A stretch of DNA of 64,000 nucleotides from Ampelomyces quisqualis (GCA_018398575.1 JAGTXZ010000014.1:1736001-1800000); one strand, 5' to 3'; shown: positions 41,874-54,280, numbered from the stretch's first letter. Numbers and translations are program-made. The notes: generated by a model from the sequence alone, not told the origin.

Positions 41874-42379
41874 CGATGAAGGGCGGGTTGGGCATTGAAA
41901 GATGTGAATACTTGCAAAACACAAATGCTGGGTCAACCATGTCTTGATGCCTTTTTTCTTTTCTTTGTAGATTGTTTTCTGAAGCCTGGATTCTTATTTA
42001 GTAATACAGGGCAGTTGCAGTGCATGCTAAGCTTCCTGCTCGCACCCCCTCCACCCAACCATTCCATCTGAGTCTTTTGTTCCATTGAGCTGATCAGCAA
42101 GCCACCATGCATGAACAACGCCAGGCTAGTCAGTCCCACAGATAGTCGTACAAACAAACACTACCGGAAATCCCGTCACGCCACGCGTGTAGAGGGCAGG
42201 GTGATAACAATGGACAACCAAGGGAAAAAAACGTCTTTCGTATACAAAAGAGAGAAGAACAAAAGGAGATTTTGGAATGGATGGCAAGATTCGCGAGGGC
42301 GCAATAGTTCGATACGATTATAATTTTTAACGCATGAAGATTTCATCTCTCTCTTCAGTGATCGGGCGCTCAGCGCAGG
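41874..42379. other. Intergenic region between convergent GH81 and VCX1
   Basis: 506 bp containing two 3' ends. Nothing else is recognised. Confidence 0.45.
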
Positions 42380-44052
42380 TTAACCGCGTCTGAAAAAGCT
42401 CTCAATGACCTTTGGGCCGATGTCGCCATTGGCATCGTCGGGGTAGATGTAGAATGCCAGAGCGATGATGGCGTAGATGCCCAGACACATGGCGCCCTCA
42501 AGATAGTTGCTCTTTCCGTCTTGGATCAGATAGTTGACGATGAGGACCGAGATGAAGAATATGATGGTTTCGAAGCCCTGGAAGTGCAGCGTCATGGGCT
42601 GGTGCATGATCCAGCCAAGGATGACGAGGAAGGGCGTTACAAACAGGGCGATTTGCATGGAGCTGCCGATTGCGACGTTGATGGCAAGATCCATCTTCCC
42701 CTTGTAGGCGACAATGACAGCTGTGACGTGCTCGGCGGCGTTTCCGACAATGGGAATCAGAACCAACCCGACAAAAGTCTTGGAAATGTGCGCGGATTCG
42801 ACAATCGAGTCGATGCTGTTGACGAGGAATTCGGCGCATATCGCAACCATGACGGTGACAACCACGAGTGCGACACCGGCAGCAGTGGGCGACAGAATCT
42901 GGCCCTCTTCTTGCTCATCGTCGCCACCCTGGTTCTCGACATCGGCAAAAAGGTTGTGGTGCGAGTAGAGCTGGAAGTAGAGGTAGAGGACGTAGAGGAT
43001 GAGCAGGATGATGGAGGTGCCGTGCGAAAGGACCAGGATGTTCTGGTCAGTCTCGGGATCGTGCGCTTTGCCATTGTTCATGACTGCGTAGAGAGTGGCG
43101 GGGATGATGAGCGATGCGGATGCGACGGCCATGAGCGAGGACATGGTCGATGCGACAGTCTCGTTAAAGCTGCGCTCTTGTTCGCGGATACCGCCGGCAA
43201 GGAAACAACAACCAAGAACCTGGCATGCACAGTCAGAACCGAGGAGGAGTGTCACGTGTGTATGCGACTCACAAGCAAGATGTTGGACAGGATGCTGCCC
43301 AACATGCTGGACTGTACAATGCGGATTTCGCCCTGCTTGAGCGCAACGATAGAGACCTGTGGGAGTCAGTAATTGCGTGGGCGCATTCTGGCGCCACGCT
43401 TACAATGAGCTCGACGGCATTTCCAAAGGTCGCATTCATCAGCCCACCAAGCGTCTGGCCGAGTTTGGCAGACAGCTCCTCGGTGGCAAAGCTGAGCAGG
43501 GCAGCAAGCGGGATGATGGCGATAAAGTTGAGAATGAAGACGGCGGTGGGGTTCCAGCCGAGTGAGCCGGCGACTATTCCCAGTGGGACAAAGACGAGGA
43601 GGACGTTGACATAGTTGCTAGCGAGTGTGGCATAGGTGAGGTGCACGACATGCTTGGGGAACGTCTTGAAGCGCGACTCGTTCTCGTGGTTTTGAGTGCG
43701 ACCGATGAGCGGGGTCGTCTCGCTGTGAAGCGCACCATTGGCGGGAGCAGGCATGTTCTGCTGCTGGTTCTGGATTTGGGGGTACGAGATGTGGCGGCCC
43801 ATGCGATTGAAGTCTCTCTTGATGTTCTCTGTGGGCGGCGCGATTAGCGATGTGATGCTGGCCAACGTTGCGCATACGCGGGCGGTAGCGGCGATGGTGG
43901 ATATTTGCTTGCGGACGCCCAGCACCGGCGAGGCGAGGATGGTGTTGAGGCAGTACCAAGACGCGGGTTGACTAGGGCGGGCGATGACCAATTGCGGACG
44001 AGTGCGACGGGGAGGGGGGCAGTGAATCAAAGAGCCATGGTTACTCACTCAT
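42380..44052 (-). CDS. VCX1: Vacuolar Ca2+/H+ exchanger (Vcx1/CAX family)
   Basis: Antiporter moving Ca2+ into the vacuole against protons. Model: 44052-44049, 43828-43404, 43356-43273 and 43219-42380 (introns 220, 47, 53 bp), giving 450 aa. The first coding exon would be only ATGA, followed by a GTGAGT donor; joining to the CACAG acceptor gives MKNIKRDFNRMGRH. If this is wrong, translation can start at MGRHISY (43802). Eleven hydrophobic segments are present, split by the acidic loop GGDDEQEEGQ. Both CAX exchanger motifs are intact: GNAVELIVSIVALKQGE (restored by splicing) and GNAAEHVTAVIVAYKGKMD. The N-terminal TPLIGR is typical of fungal Vcx1 proteins. Confidence 0.9.
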
Positions 44053-44922
44053 TCTGTGTGTGCGAGGGAGTCAGCTGTTGGCGATGGGCGGGTGTGGCAG
44101 GATATGGTGCGTGGTGGGTAGTGCAATGCAGCACTGAGCAAGCGTCCAAGACGTGGGCCTTGGCTGGGCAGGGGCAGGGGCAGATAGAGCGACGGACACG
44201 GCAAACCCAAGACGGTGAAGATCAATAATGCAACCGTGGTGCGACGGGGAGTCTGATAGTGGAAGAGACAACTAGCGCGCTGATAGAGGAGGGGGGAGTG
44301 GGCGCAGCAAAGCTTCCGTCGCCGTGGTGAATCGTGATGCCGGCAGCAGTGCAGCACTGCCCCAAACCCAAGCAACGTCAGCCCGTTTCTGAATCAGGCA
44401 CCCTTTTCCGAACGGAGATGAGCCGAGGCCGTGTCGTGAGTAAAACAACTGGCGATTTGACAATCGCTGACGAAACAGATGGATATACCGAGGCCACCAG
44501 CATACGACCACCGGCTTGTAAGGTGTACTGAGGAGGCATCTTGATGACGTCATCGCTTGGATCGCCAAGCATTCCATACCGCCGTCTAGCGCCTGGTGCT
44601 CGATCCAGCCACCTCACCTCGACTCTTCACTGCCACCATTGTAGTCCCCCCTCAACATGCCCGACCGTCGTGAGCGCGAGGCCGAGGCAGCTTGGCGAGA
44701 GACGACTTCGCCAGCTAAGCTGACGAAACGTTGATCAGCAGCCTACTTGGGCGAAATTTCATCTCTGTCCTGCAAGGTATCATTGATGGCTCACAATGGT
44801 TGATGCTGAAGCGGTTGATTACTAAGCACACGCTACCCCAACATCAGCAGTAAACACCATCCTCCAGCAAAGATGTGGATTATACCTCATTCTCACAAGA
44901 CCCGCTTGCAAGAACAGACAAT
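44053..44922. other. Intergenic region upstream of VCX1
   Basis: Promoter and 5' UTR of the exchanger gene; CT-rich on the minus strand near 44,060-44,330. No gene recognised. Confidence 0.4.
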
Positions 44923-45918
44923 TCAAAAGTGACGACGGCCTGTTTCAATGAAACCATCAAGTATCCTCAACACCTGCGTCGCAAAGCATCCATCCCCGGC
45001 TTTCACCCCACCCTTCTTACCAGCAGGGAAAAGCTGCGAAAACGGAGAAACCAACGGGGAACACAATGCCTCGACCCCGCCATCTTCCTCAACTGCTGGC
45101 AGCCACCCAACAATATACCTCTCCACCTCCTCCTCATCCTCATAATCTTCGTCCGCCCAACACGACCTGCCCTCTTTAACATCCGCACATCTCCACACCG
45201 TCGGCGACGCAACCTCCTCTTCCGACCAACTGCCCGACGGCGAAAGCCCTGGCACCCCATCCGACTCCGAATCCAACCCATCCCAATCCTCAAAATACGA
45301 CGCGCGCTCAGGCACATCGCACTCCAACCCAGGCGACGACGGACACGCACGAACACGCGCAGCCAAACGAGCAGCCACAGCGCGTTGAAACGCGTGATAC
45401 GCCCCCGCGTCGAAAGCAGCCGTACCTGAGTCAGGGGCACATGCGTTCCAGACTCGGCCTGCGACGGGCGCGGGGAGGCCCCTTCATACATGGTCGTATG
45501 CGTCCAACGCAAAGTGCAGGCCGGGGAGGGTGAGGTTGGGTTTGCTGCGCCTGGCTGACTTTGCAGCGTAGGCGTGCTGGATCGCGGGGTCGGAGTAGAT
45601 GGTGTGTGTGGAGTCGAGAAGGGTGCGCGTTGAGAGAGATACGTAGGCTGTGAGGACGCAGGGGTCGGTGTAGATTGAGTGGCCGGTGGGGAGCGCGATG
45701 AGATTGGTTTGTGTTGTTGGAAACATGTTGTGTGGACGGGGTGTTCGACTGGCGAATTTGCGCTTGGTTATCAAGTGCTGTGTGGAAGGACTGGGATTCA
45801 GAGTCTGGAGTGTGGCTGTGGAAATGTGGTTTGGACCTTTCTGGGGTTGTGGGGACTGCAGAGCAGGGATGTATTTGTACAAGAGCATTTGTGGATGCTG
45901 TGTGCACACGATGAGCAT
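44923..45918 (-). pseudogene. Hypothetical protein gene with one internal TGA
   Basis: One continuous minus-strand frame of about 330 codons from MLIVCTQHP (45918; in-frame ATGs also at 45984 and 46029) to TAA at 44923, interrupted only by TGA at 45486-45484. Before it: LHFALDAYDHV; after it: RGLPAPVAGRVWNACAPDS, still clearly protein-like, then an acidic stretch (YFEDWDGLDSESD) and DEDYEDEEEVERYIVGW. I tested the GT and AG sites around the TGA. The only intron of suitable length that keeps the frame (78 bp, weak GTCAGC donor) would remove coding-like sequence. It therefore looks like a nonsense mutation (for example CGA to TGA), a sequencing error or an unusual splice. Family not recognised. 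Confidence 0.5.
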
Positions 45919-45980
45919 TGTGCGTGGACTATGGATATAGAATAGGGAGAACAATGTTGACGCATAGTCCGAGGAGGGTG

Positions 45981-47527
45981 TCATTGTGAGTTTTCTTGGT
46001 AACCCGGAACTTGGCACGGTGAGGACCACGTGGATATGTCGTGCATGTCGATTTTGGAGGCATTTTCTGTACTTGATGGCAGATGAGTGCGACTTGCAAC
46101 TGTCTCACGGAAGGGTATACACAGTTCACACAGTGGTTTTCTGAGTCTACTGGCAATACGGCGAAACTCATTTGTGCTGCATGCATTTCGAGAAGAAAGC
46201 AAGCTATCGTCGTCTTTCGACGACAGCACGCAACAGAATAATTCGAGAGGACGATCACTAGGGGTGTCAACCATGTCAAAGTCGGATGATGTGTCTCCGG
46301 ACTCAGGAGGTGGTAACCTCAGGGCTGGCATTCAGCCCATTGTAGATCGTGGTGTTCTCCACCTTCTTTTCAAAAACATCTGCCGGCTCGGGGAATGGCT
46401 CGGAACATTCCATCTCCTCACCGTTGACTTCACCAGACCCATCGTCCGATTGGCGAGGAGTTGAATGTTCAACAGCATATCGCTGTAGGAACCCGCATCG
46501 CGATCTTCTAGCTCTGCAAAACAATTAAACTCTTCCAGCTTCTCGCGGTATTGAAGGTCTTTGTTGGTGTCTTCGAACTCGTCTTTTTCCAATCCGGTTT
46601 CCTCGTCTTGGTCATCACTAAACTCGTGCTCCGACTCGGGAGGCGTGGAAGTTTGGAAACACATGTCACTGAAATAGCCTTCCTCGCGCTCTATCAGATC
46701 ACTGTCTTCGGCTGGTAACGAGATTCGCATACGGGATTGAAAGTCGACCCAGTTGACCATGGGCCTGTCACGCGTGACGTAGCGGCTGTGGCCGGACTTG
46801 AGCACAATTTCCGCCCAAATTAGTTGTTCGCAGTCGTAGCTTATGTGGAGCGCAACTTCCGTGTCTTCCGCGATTATGCCTGTATAGCCGAGATCCTGGC
46901 TGAACTTTTTGCTTTCTTCAATCTACTTTGCCATTCGCTTGGGTTGCGAAGTAATCTGCGCAGATGAGACTGTGTCCTTTTCATCAAACCAATACTCGGC
47001 AATATCGTCGCCATAGTCACTGATGATGTCGCAGATGCAAAGGGCATTCAGGTATCCGCTCCGATTGGTGACATGCTTCTCCTTCTCCATCTGAATTTTC
47101 CCCAGTATCTGCTCAGCGTTTTGCTCAGATTGTGAAACGCTGGAGTGAAACGCTGGAGGAGGAGCGTTGGGCGGATAGATCATGTAGTAACGAGGACGTG
47201 GTCCATCGTCCACAAGTAATCTGTTAGTCACGATTTCACAATTACCGTAGAAGGCTGTACACACCTATCGCACGCTCCTGGTCAACTTGCTTGGTATCCA
47301 TGTTAATGAGCTGCGTTTCTGACTCGCCCGATGCAGCAACCAGCCGGACTGAGATGATGCGCCGCAGCTTTGCATAGCTCGCTCAAAAATGGGGAAGACT
47401 GTCTATCGTAGGCACTCTGGGCTTTCACGACACTGCCATCAAGATCGAAAGTCGCCTTTGCGGTGGTTGTGGGCAAAAGAATGGGATATGGGAACGAGCC
47501 TGGGCACGCAAGTCTAGTTCGCGCCAT
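45981..47527 (-). pseudogene. Decayed hypothetical gene (one nonsense codon, several frame changes)
   Basis: Coding-like stretches follow one another on the minus strand but not in one frame. A possible first exon starts at 47527 (MARTRLACPGS). A second frame runs VRLVAASGESETQLINMDTK to AIG, then a possible 40-bp intron leads to LLVDDGPRPRYYMIYPPN. A TAG at 46925-46923 interrupts PKRMAK and IEESKKFSQDL, consistent with CAG to TAG. The frame continues through an acidic region (EHEFSDDQDEETG) and shifts near 46,450 (SDDGSGEVNGEEMECSEP) and again near 46,310. A final stretch ends at 45981. No known domain. A complex splice pattern cannot fully be excluded, but the sites I checked did not restore the frame. 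Confidence 0.5.
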
Positions 47528-48159
47528 ATTGGAAAACCCGAGCTTCGCGGTTCATTGTGTAGGAAGGGATTGTTCAGGGTAGAGTTGCTGCTCCGGTGTG
47601 AGTGCTCAGCGCACTGAGCTGCAGAATGGTATATACACGGTATTAGAGCGGCACTAGTGCTGATACAGTGTTGTTAAGAGTGAAGGTTGCAAGTCTGATG
47701 ATGCAACGCATAAGTTCATTGAGCAGGCAGTGAAATGTATAAGAATTTTGGCCTGTAGAAATATAAACAAGCCTTGCGCAAACGGCGGCCGAGACACGGA
47801 AGATTCAAAACAGCACTTTTAGTAGCGACAAATAATGGTCATTAGTTCAACAATACTACGAGAATTAAGCCGCTAAAATCTGGAGTCTGTAGAAAAGACG
47901 CAAGATCAGAGAATGGAAGATGAAGGAGAATGACAAGAGTGCTGCACGCTCACGCTTTCAGCGCACAATTGATACACACGAATATTCATTCGAATAATAT
48001 CTAAAGCAAGGCTAAACGTTGGCTCAAGTTGATCAACTCAGAGAGGACCCACCGTAAATTTGACGTCTGTCGATATCGCGGAGTGAAAATGTCCGCCCAT
48101 GCAAGTAGAATGGGCCCCAAGACCAACGAGCGAATGTGAAAGCACAGACAGGTTGTCAA
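47528..48159. other. Intergenic region
   Basis: About 630 bp with no recognisable gene; moderately AT-rich around 47,680-48,000. Confidence 0.4.
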
Positions 48160-50153
48160 TCAATCTGTATCGACATCAGATGCAGGCATCATATCACTCC
48201 GACTCTCTCTCGCTGCTTCGAGTTCATCGTCTGAGTTTGGACTTCGGGGTGGAGGACGACCAGGGGGAACATTGGACCGGCCGGGTCCCGTCATTCGATG
48301 CAGGAAGTGATCGAGATCCACACGATACGGGTATTTACGTTCAGTTCTCATCACACCTCTCGTCGTAGCATTGTCCAAACTTGGTAGTTCGTCATCGTTC
48401 GGTAACATTGGCCCAATGGAGTAGTCATTGGGCCATTGAGACGGGTCCACACATCGAGCCAAGAGGCTTTCCGCATTGAGAGGATAGTTCTCAAATCGCT
48501 CTATGTCATAGATCCATGCGATGATGCTGAGCGAAGGCGTACTGGAGAAGCCTTCTGGTGGCATCGGAGCGTTACTAATTTCCACAATTGATCGAGACTG
48601 TAGGCGAGAAATAGCGTGCGCAACCCAGTGAGGTAGTTGAGAAGAGGATAGATTCGTGACAGGCAAATTCACGGTAGGAGACGATCTGGCCTCGGCTGTA
48701 TGAGGTCCTAGTGGGGAGAAGATGGTTGTGGCTGGGCGAAAAGGTAGCGCGAGTTCAAGGCGCGATGTTTGCTTAACCTTCGTGAATATCGTACTCAACT
48801 TGGCAATTAGGAGTAACTACTTACATTTGCCACGCTAACGACTTCTTCTTCATCTCCAATCGGCTCCTCACTCTCGCTGTCATTCTCAAGGTCTTGCATC
48901 ATTTCGTCGCTCCCATCAGACTCTCCACCACCTCGTAAAGGATGGCTTTCCGCGCATCCCTCTATACCCCCAAGCACAACTCCAGAGACACGTTTTCTTG
49001 TTCCCAGAAACGCACCGCTGACTTCAGGCCTACGGTTGCCGTCACTGCCAACATCCTAAGAGGCGATGATTTCGTCAGTACCGAAAGTCGGCAACTGGTA
49101 CGTCTTGTTCGACCCACTTCGCTTCTGTATTGTTGCGTACTCATTATGCAATTCAACAATGTTGTGCTGGTGCACAAAGCTGTCGAGTTCGTTGTGAAAT
49201 TGGCGTCTCGTTTGCGCATCTTTCGCGGCCTCCTTGCGCATGACGGTGACATAATTGCGGTACGTGATCTGTGCATCCTTTGACAGCTGATCTATAATCT
49301 GCTGGTAAACTACACTCATATTCTGACCTTGAGGGCCATTTGGAACAGGTGTGTTCCGCCGGCCCTTGCGAGCCGGAGCATAAGGTCTGACAGACAGTGC
49401 AGGCTTGCGACGTTCCAGACCAGATTCCTCTGGAGCCATGGAGGCTGTAGGTGATGGGACCATGTAAATCGGAGATTTCCCGGGTCTCGTTCGCGTATTT
49501 CCAGCATTCTTTCTGTTATTAATGCCCACATGAGACGATGTCACATCGCTAACTTTGGCGAAACCAGCATCTGTTCTTGCCTTCACGGTTCTCCGTAGTG
49601 TGAGGTTGGACAGGGTAGCCCTTAGAGGAGCTTGATTTGGTCGTGCATCACCGGCACGCTTCCCAGCTGTCTGTTTTGCCTTGGAAGAGATGAGAGCTTC
49701 TCGCACGCGCTTATGCACCTCGCCCTCTGCGGCCGGAATGCCTTTGCCCAGATGATTCTCCGACCACCCATAACGAGCTACTGCTGGCAGTTGTGTTATA
49801 TCGACTAGCCTCCCGACGTCAAAGCTCGCCAAATCGACCTCTCCGTTTCCGTTCTCGTCTTCGAGCAATTCGAGAGGGTCCAGTCGAAACTTCGCCCCCG
49901 GATGAAGTGCGCTCATCTCAATTCTATCCCCATGTTTTCCAAAGATACGGAGGATGGCTGGGTCATCGATGAGCATTTGTTTGTACGGTGCATCAATAAG
50001 TCCTGCTTCGGCCTTCTCGATGGCGCCGTCCGGAGCGAAGGTCAGATACACGCGGTCTACTCTGCCAGAACCGAATGCCTGAATATGCTCGGTAGGAAAC
50101 GAATGACGGACGGGCAATCTCATATTGAATGAAGTGTGTGATTGATAGGACAT
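48160..50153 (-). CDS. Hypothetical protein, 629 aa
   Basis: Model: exons 50153-49102, 49044-48825 and 48777-48160 (introns 57 and 47 bp). The 57-bp intron (GTACCA...TACTGAC...GGCAG) removes an apparent in-frame TAG and joins GSNKT to DGNRRPEVSG; the second (GTAAGT...CGAAG) joins VVSVAN to VKQTSRLELALP. The N-terminal part (VYLTFAPDGAIEKAEAGLID, then LEDENGNGEVDLASF) looks folded. A basic disordered middle is followed by a helix (VYQQIIDQLSKDAQITYRNY). An acidic segment (QDLENDSESEEPIGDEEE) precedes a proline-rich end. I recognise no family. It is divergent from the small gene at 50,727. Confidence 0.7.
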
Positions 50154-50726
50154 AGTCGATGTTCAAAGGAGGGGTATGCGATCTGCAGGTTTCGCCTGTA
50201 GGTTGAAGCCGCGTGACAAAAAATGTTATTTAGTGAGTAGAAGCGAGGCGAAGAGAAAAGAAATTATCAACTTGTGTCTAGGCTGTCGTGTGGCAAGATG
50301 TAGCGAGGTAGGCACACTCCATTCACTTTTCACGGGGAAAGCTCAGTCGTGGTAGCCTTAAACTAACACAGGCCCACTTTCCGCCCACAGTACTGTTTCC
50401 AAGTTTCTTCCTTTAGTCAAACTCTTGGGCAGATTTATGGCTGTTCAACTCAAATACATATGTGTTTACGTGGAAGTTCTTAGACACTCACCTAATACCA
50501 CGTCAATACTGCCTTCACTAGAATCACATTATGGTCGACTGTTGAGACATCTGAAATATACACTGACATATACACGCGCGCACAATGCGCCTTCCCTATC
50601 ACATGTCTCATGTGCATACACAGAGACCAGTAGCATGGGTGACGCTGCGACTTCAAGACCCACCTGAAATATTCCCGCCTCACAGTGTCCCTACCACCGA
50701 GAACAACAGTTCCCCAAGCCATAACG
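50154..50726. promoter_or_regulatory. Divergent intergenic region
   Basis: 573 bp between the starts of two divergent hypothetical genes, so it should hold both promoters. No motif recognised. Confidence 0.4.
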
Positions 50727-51233
50727 ATGTCCATCTCAACAGCAACACCCGCTAAAATCTCCATTTCCCAAACCAACTCCATCCTCCGACAACTGAACCA
50801 CATGTTTCCACCTGCCGAGTGGAACAACTATATTTCCGCTCTCCACTTCTCCCTCCAACAAGGCCAGTTAGTCGACACCCACACTTCAGTACCCGCTGTA
50901 GTACACCTCTCTCGGCAAATGCTCGCTCAGTAACTAAACGCCGCCATGCCTCGGACGTTACCATCCTCACTACCTGCAACGTATCCATGGGCAAGCATGG
51001 AAATGTCAGTCATTGAGCATTATATGGGTTTTGCTAATCGACGTGATAACGTGAAGGGGCATGTGGAGGATGTGGATGCGGCTAGGAACAAGGCTATGCG
51101 TATTTGTATTAAAGCACTGGGTGAAGAGTCGAGCGGGAAAAGTGAAGAAGGTTTGATTCATCAGTTTAATGGGCTGAAGACCCAGGGACATGAGGAAGTA
51201 TGGAGTGAGCGGCTTGGTGGGCTGAGGCTCTAG
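50727..51233 (+). CDS. Small hypothetical protein, 146 aa
   Basis: Model: exons 50727-50929 and 50996-51233 with a 66-bp intron (GTAACT...AAG). The splice removes an in-frame TAA and joins SRQMLA-H to MEMSVIEHYMGF. The product is mostly helical and soluble: ILRQLNHMFPPAEWNNYISAL near the N-terminus, then DVDAARNKAMRICIKALGEE. No transmembrane segment or signal peptide. Function unknown. The AAG acceptor makes the exact boundary provisional. Confidence 0.55.
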
Positions 51234-51648
51234 GCTCCTAGCGTTGATGGTGTGACTTTGCAGGGTAGAGAGGTGTGCTCTCAGAGCATGTGTATTGTTC
51301 CGCAAAGTGAGGCATATATGATAATACAAGGATATGATGATGAAATAATGTGAAATTCTCAGATACCTCGTGCGACATGTGAGATTATGCAATGTAAAGG
51401 TGTTCGATTATCCGGGTGCGATACACCATTGATCATTTCACGTGAGATGTAAGCCAGTAAATGGTGGTGCCAACAAAATTATCAATCATCTCGTGTGAAA
51501 TGCCCATGCATCCTGAAACTAATTACAGGCAATCAACGCCTCGGTAGCAAGGACCCAGGCGACCAGCACCAACAGCCAAGCAACACGCCACTAACCCTTG
51601 CCAGATTTATCAAGAGAAAAAGGGATAGGAGGAAGCACCCGCCAGCAG
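51234..51648. other. Intergenic region between convergent genes
   Basis: 415 bp holding two 3' ends; nothing else seen. Confidence 0.4.
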
Positions 51649-53039
51649 CTACTTCTTGTGTTCCTTCTTGACCTTCTTGGCCAAGACCGGTACCAGACCC
51701 TTGCCGTAGAACTCTGTGCCAAAGCGACCTACTTCCTTGCTCAACGAAGATTGAGTCCTGGCCGGCCTAGAACCAGGTGTGCCTGAGACAGCTTTGCCAG
51801 CAAACTGATTGTTGAAGTCAGCGACCAGGCGCTTCCAGCCGTTGGTGGGCTTTCCGGCGGTGAGGTTGGACACAAGCCACTTTCGCTCAGCGTCGATGTA
51901 CTCGGGGACGCGCGCGCGGAATTGCACTTCGGTGGTGCGACGGATCTGCTGGACGGTGCGTTTGTTGAGCGCTGTGATGGCCTCCTGGTTGCTCCAGTCG
52001 CGCGGCGGCGGGTTGGCGTAGATGTGCTTCTTGCCGTCGGTGTCGGTCAGCTTTATGACCAGCTTGGCCTTCTGATCAGCTGCTGTACCGTCGGCAAGGC
52101 GTTCGAAGCGGCCAGGGACGAACTGGCGGAACGAGGGGCGGGATGGGAAGTCAGCGTCGTCGGACTGGTCTTTGGCGTAAGCGCCCCAAGCGACGTTCCG
52201 AAAAAGATGGGACTTGGAGATGCCCTTGATCGGGCCCGGGAGATCGTCAGCATCGCTGTCGTAGTAGTTTTTGCCAACCTTGGGCGCGGCGGCGATGAGC
52301 TTTGCGTGCTCCGCGTTCGTAACATCAAGTATACGCTCGCTGCGCTTCATGGTCGGCTGTGCGATCGAGGTCTGCTGCACTGACTCATCGTCAGAGTCAG
52401 CCTCATCAACGGCGTTGTGCTCGTCTCTGGTGCAATCGCTGTGTTCGCCAGGCACAGCATGATTGACCTTCTGCCGCTTGCTGATGCTGCGCGGGCTTGC
52501 CCGAAGCAGCTCGGGCTCGAGATCTGCGACACGCTTGCGACCGGATGCAGAAGTCTGGTTGGGGGAGCTGGAGCCATCAGGGGTGAGTGAAGGGACATCT
52601 GTTCCATAGCCTGAGAGATAAATTAGCCAGATGCGGTGTATGATGTAGATGGCCGAGACTGACGCATTGATACGAGGATCGCGGCAGCCTGAAGAACGCC
52701 AGGGTCTGTCTCGCTGGCACTAGCATCATCATCTGCGTCGCCTGCGATGGTCTCGGAGAAGTCATCAGGGTAGTTGGGAGAGCCAAAGCTGTGAAGAGGG
52801 TTGGCGGGGTCAAGGTCGAAGGATTCGAGGCCGTTGTTGTAAGGAGGGACGTCGGTGCCAACGGTGCCAGTGAAGTTCCTTGCATTGTTGAGACAGTCCA
52901 AGACAAAGTCAGTTTCGATCTGAGAGCCTGCGGAACCAGCCGAGGCAAGAAAAGGATGTTTCTGAGGGCGTTCTTGGACAATCTTTGGCGAAGAGACGTT
53001 GCTGTTGAGACCAGGAGAGGAGCTGAGGTAGCGTGACAT
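51649..53039 (-). CDS. Hypothetical nuclear protein with SANT/Myb-like C-terminal region
   Basis: Model: exons 53039-52664 and 52610-51649 with a 53-bp intron (GTCAGT...CTAAT...CAG), giving 445 aa; the splice joins ILVSMR to YGTDVPSLTPDG. The N-terminal 200 residues are acidic, Ser/Pro-rich and probably disordered (TIAGDADDDASASETD). A basic cluster (SPRSISKRQKVNH) could be a nuclear localisation signal. The C-terminal third has RVPEYIDAERKWLVSNL, then GWKRLVADFNNQF and SRPARTQSSLSKEVGRFG, a pattern resembling Myb/SANT-related fungal DNA-binding proteins with regularly placed Trp. It ends in a basic KKVKKEHKK. The DNA-binding role is an inference. The start MSRYLSSS follows a CT-rich leader. 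Confidence 0.7.
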
Positions 53040-54280
53040 GTCGAATAGTGGGAGTCGTTCGGTGCGAAAATGAAGAATTTGAAGAATAAAGTTGCTGCGA
53101 AGCTGAGAATGTATGAATGAGAGCGAGCGTAGCTCAAGATGTTGTTCGAACAAGTATGCTGGTAGGCGAGGCGAGTTCGAGAAAGATGAAGTCTGGTTGA
53201 CGAGATTGATAGCTGGGGTGGAAACAAGTACTGATGCGTGGGCAACGCATCTGTGAGGGCTGCTATTGTTCAATAAGCTATTGCGGCCTAAGATCAGATC
53301 CTATTGTCGCTGAAACGAAATCGTCGTCTCCCGGAGGTGAAGCATGCTATTGTGAACTGCCTTTCACCTGGGGGCACAATACCTGTTGGCGCTCACCGCT
53401 CTCGAGCGACGTCTAATACTCAGGCAGCATTATGAGATCTTCAGTGTGTAATAGACCAGCTGTGAGGGGCACAGTAGAACGATCGTCGTGTTTTTCCTGC
53501 AAAGATTCGAATCGATTGTCCATGCTAGCGGTAGTGTTGACAATGGAGCGGTCAGAAATAAATGCGCAGAAGACTGGGCTATCTCACGCGCGCAGTCGAG
53601 AAGTTTCCGAAGTTTGATGCGGGTGTCACTTTCACCCAAGGCCTCTGACGTTGTCTTGGAGCTCGGGGCGGTTTATTACGTGCATTGCTGCAAGACAAGA
53701 TGGGAAGGCTCAACATTGTTGACTCTTGCGGGTATGTTGAACAGCAAAGTTGCCATATGTGGTGTATGTGGATGCTCACGCGTTGTGAGAAGGAAGTCTG
53801 AAGTGCAAACGTGCAACCGATATTACATCGGGCGCTATTCCGAAAGGGGATGGATCACGCTGAGCTCCGCCGTACTGCATATGGGCATTGAGCGCACTCT
53901 TTGCCATCTCTTTATGGTATAATTTCGGGGTATCAGTATCTACTGCCAGTCTCAGGCATACTCACAGATTTCCAGGGGGTCACCAACATCTGGCTCACCC
54001 AGCCTATAATTTGTGATCGAAAGCCTGCACAAGGGCTAACGTCATTTGAGTGAAGGTCGAGCTGCGCGGAGTGTACAGTCCCATTTTAGTATGCTGGAGA
54101 CCTCTGAAAAGTCCTGGTATGGCACCAAAAGTCGAGAGCAGAAGTGCTTTCTCAGCATCATTATTGGTTATGGCAACGACTCAGCCTGATTCCATGTTAT
54201 CTGCAGGTTTGCCGTGACGCATGGATTAGGAGATGCTTTGAGTACCTAGATCGCTAGCTGTCGTCTTATAAGAGCAACTC
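53040..54280. other. Intergenic region
   Basis: About 1.2 kb upstream of the SANT-like gene. Open frames are short and featureless. Confidence 0.4.

Noticed and set aside
42521..43372. Long plus-strand frame opposite VCX1
   Set aside because: Asp/Gly/Val-rich shadow of a transmembrane protein gene.
49056..49058. In-frame TAG in the 48,160-50,153 gene, first read as a nonsense mutation
   Set aside because: A 57-bp intron (49045-49101) with a good branch site (TACTGAC) removes it and restores the frame.
50931..50933. In-frame TAA in the small gene at 50,727
   Set aside because: It falls inside a plausible 66-bp intron that keeps the frame.
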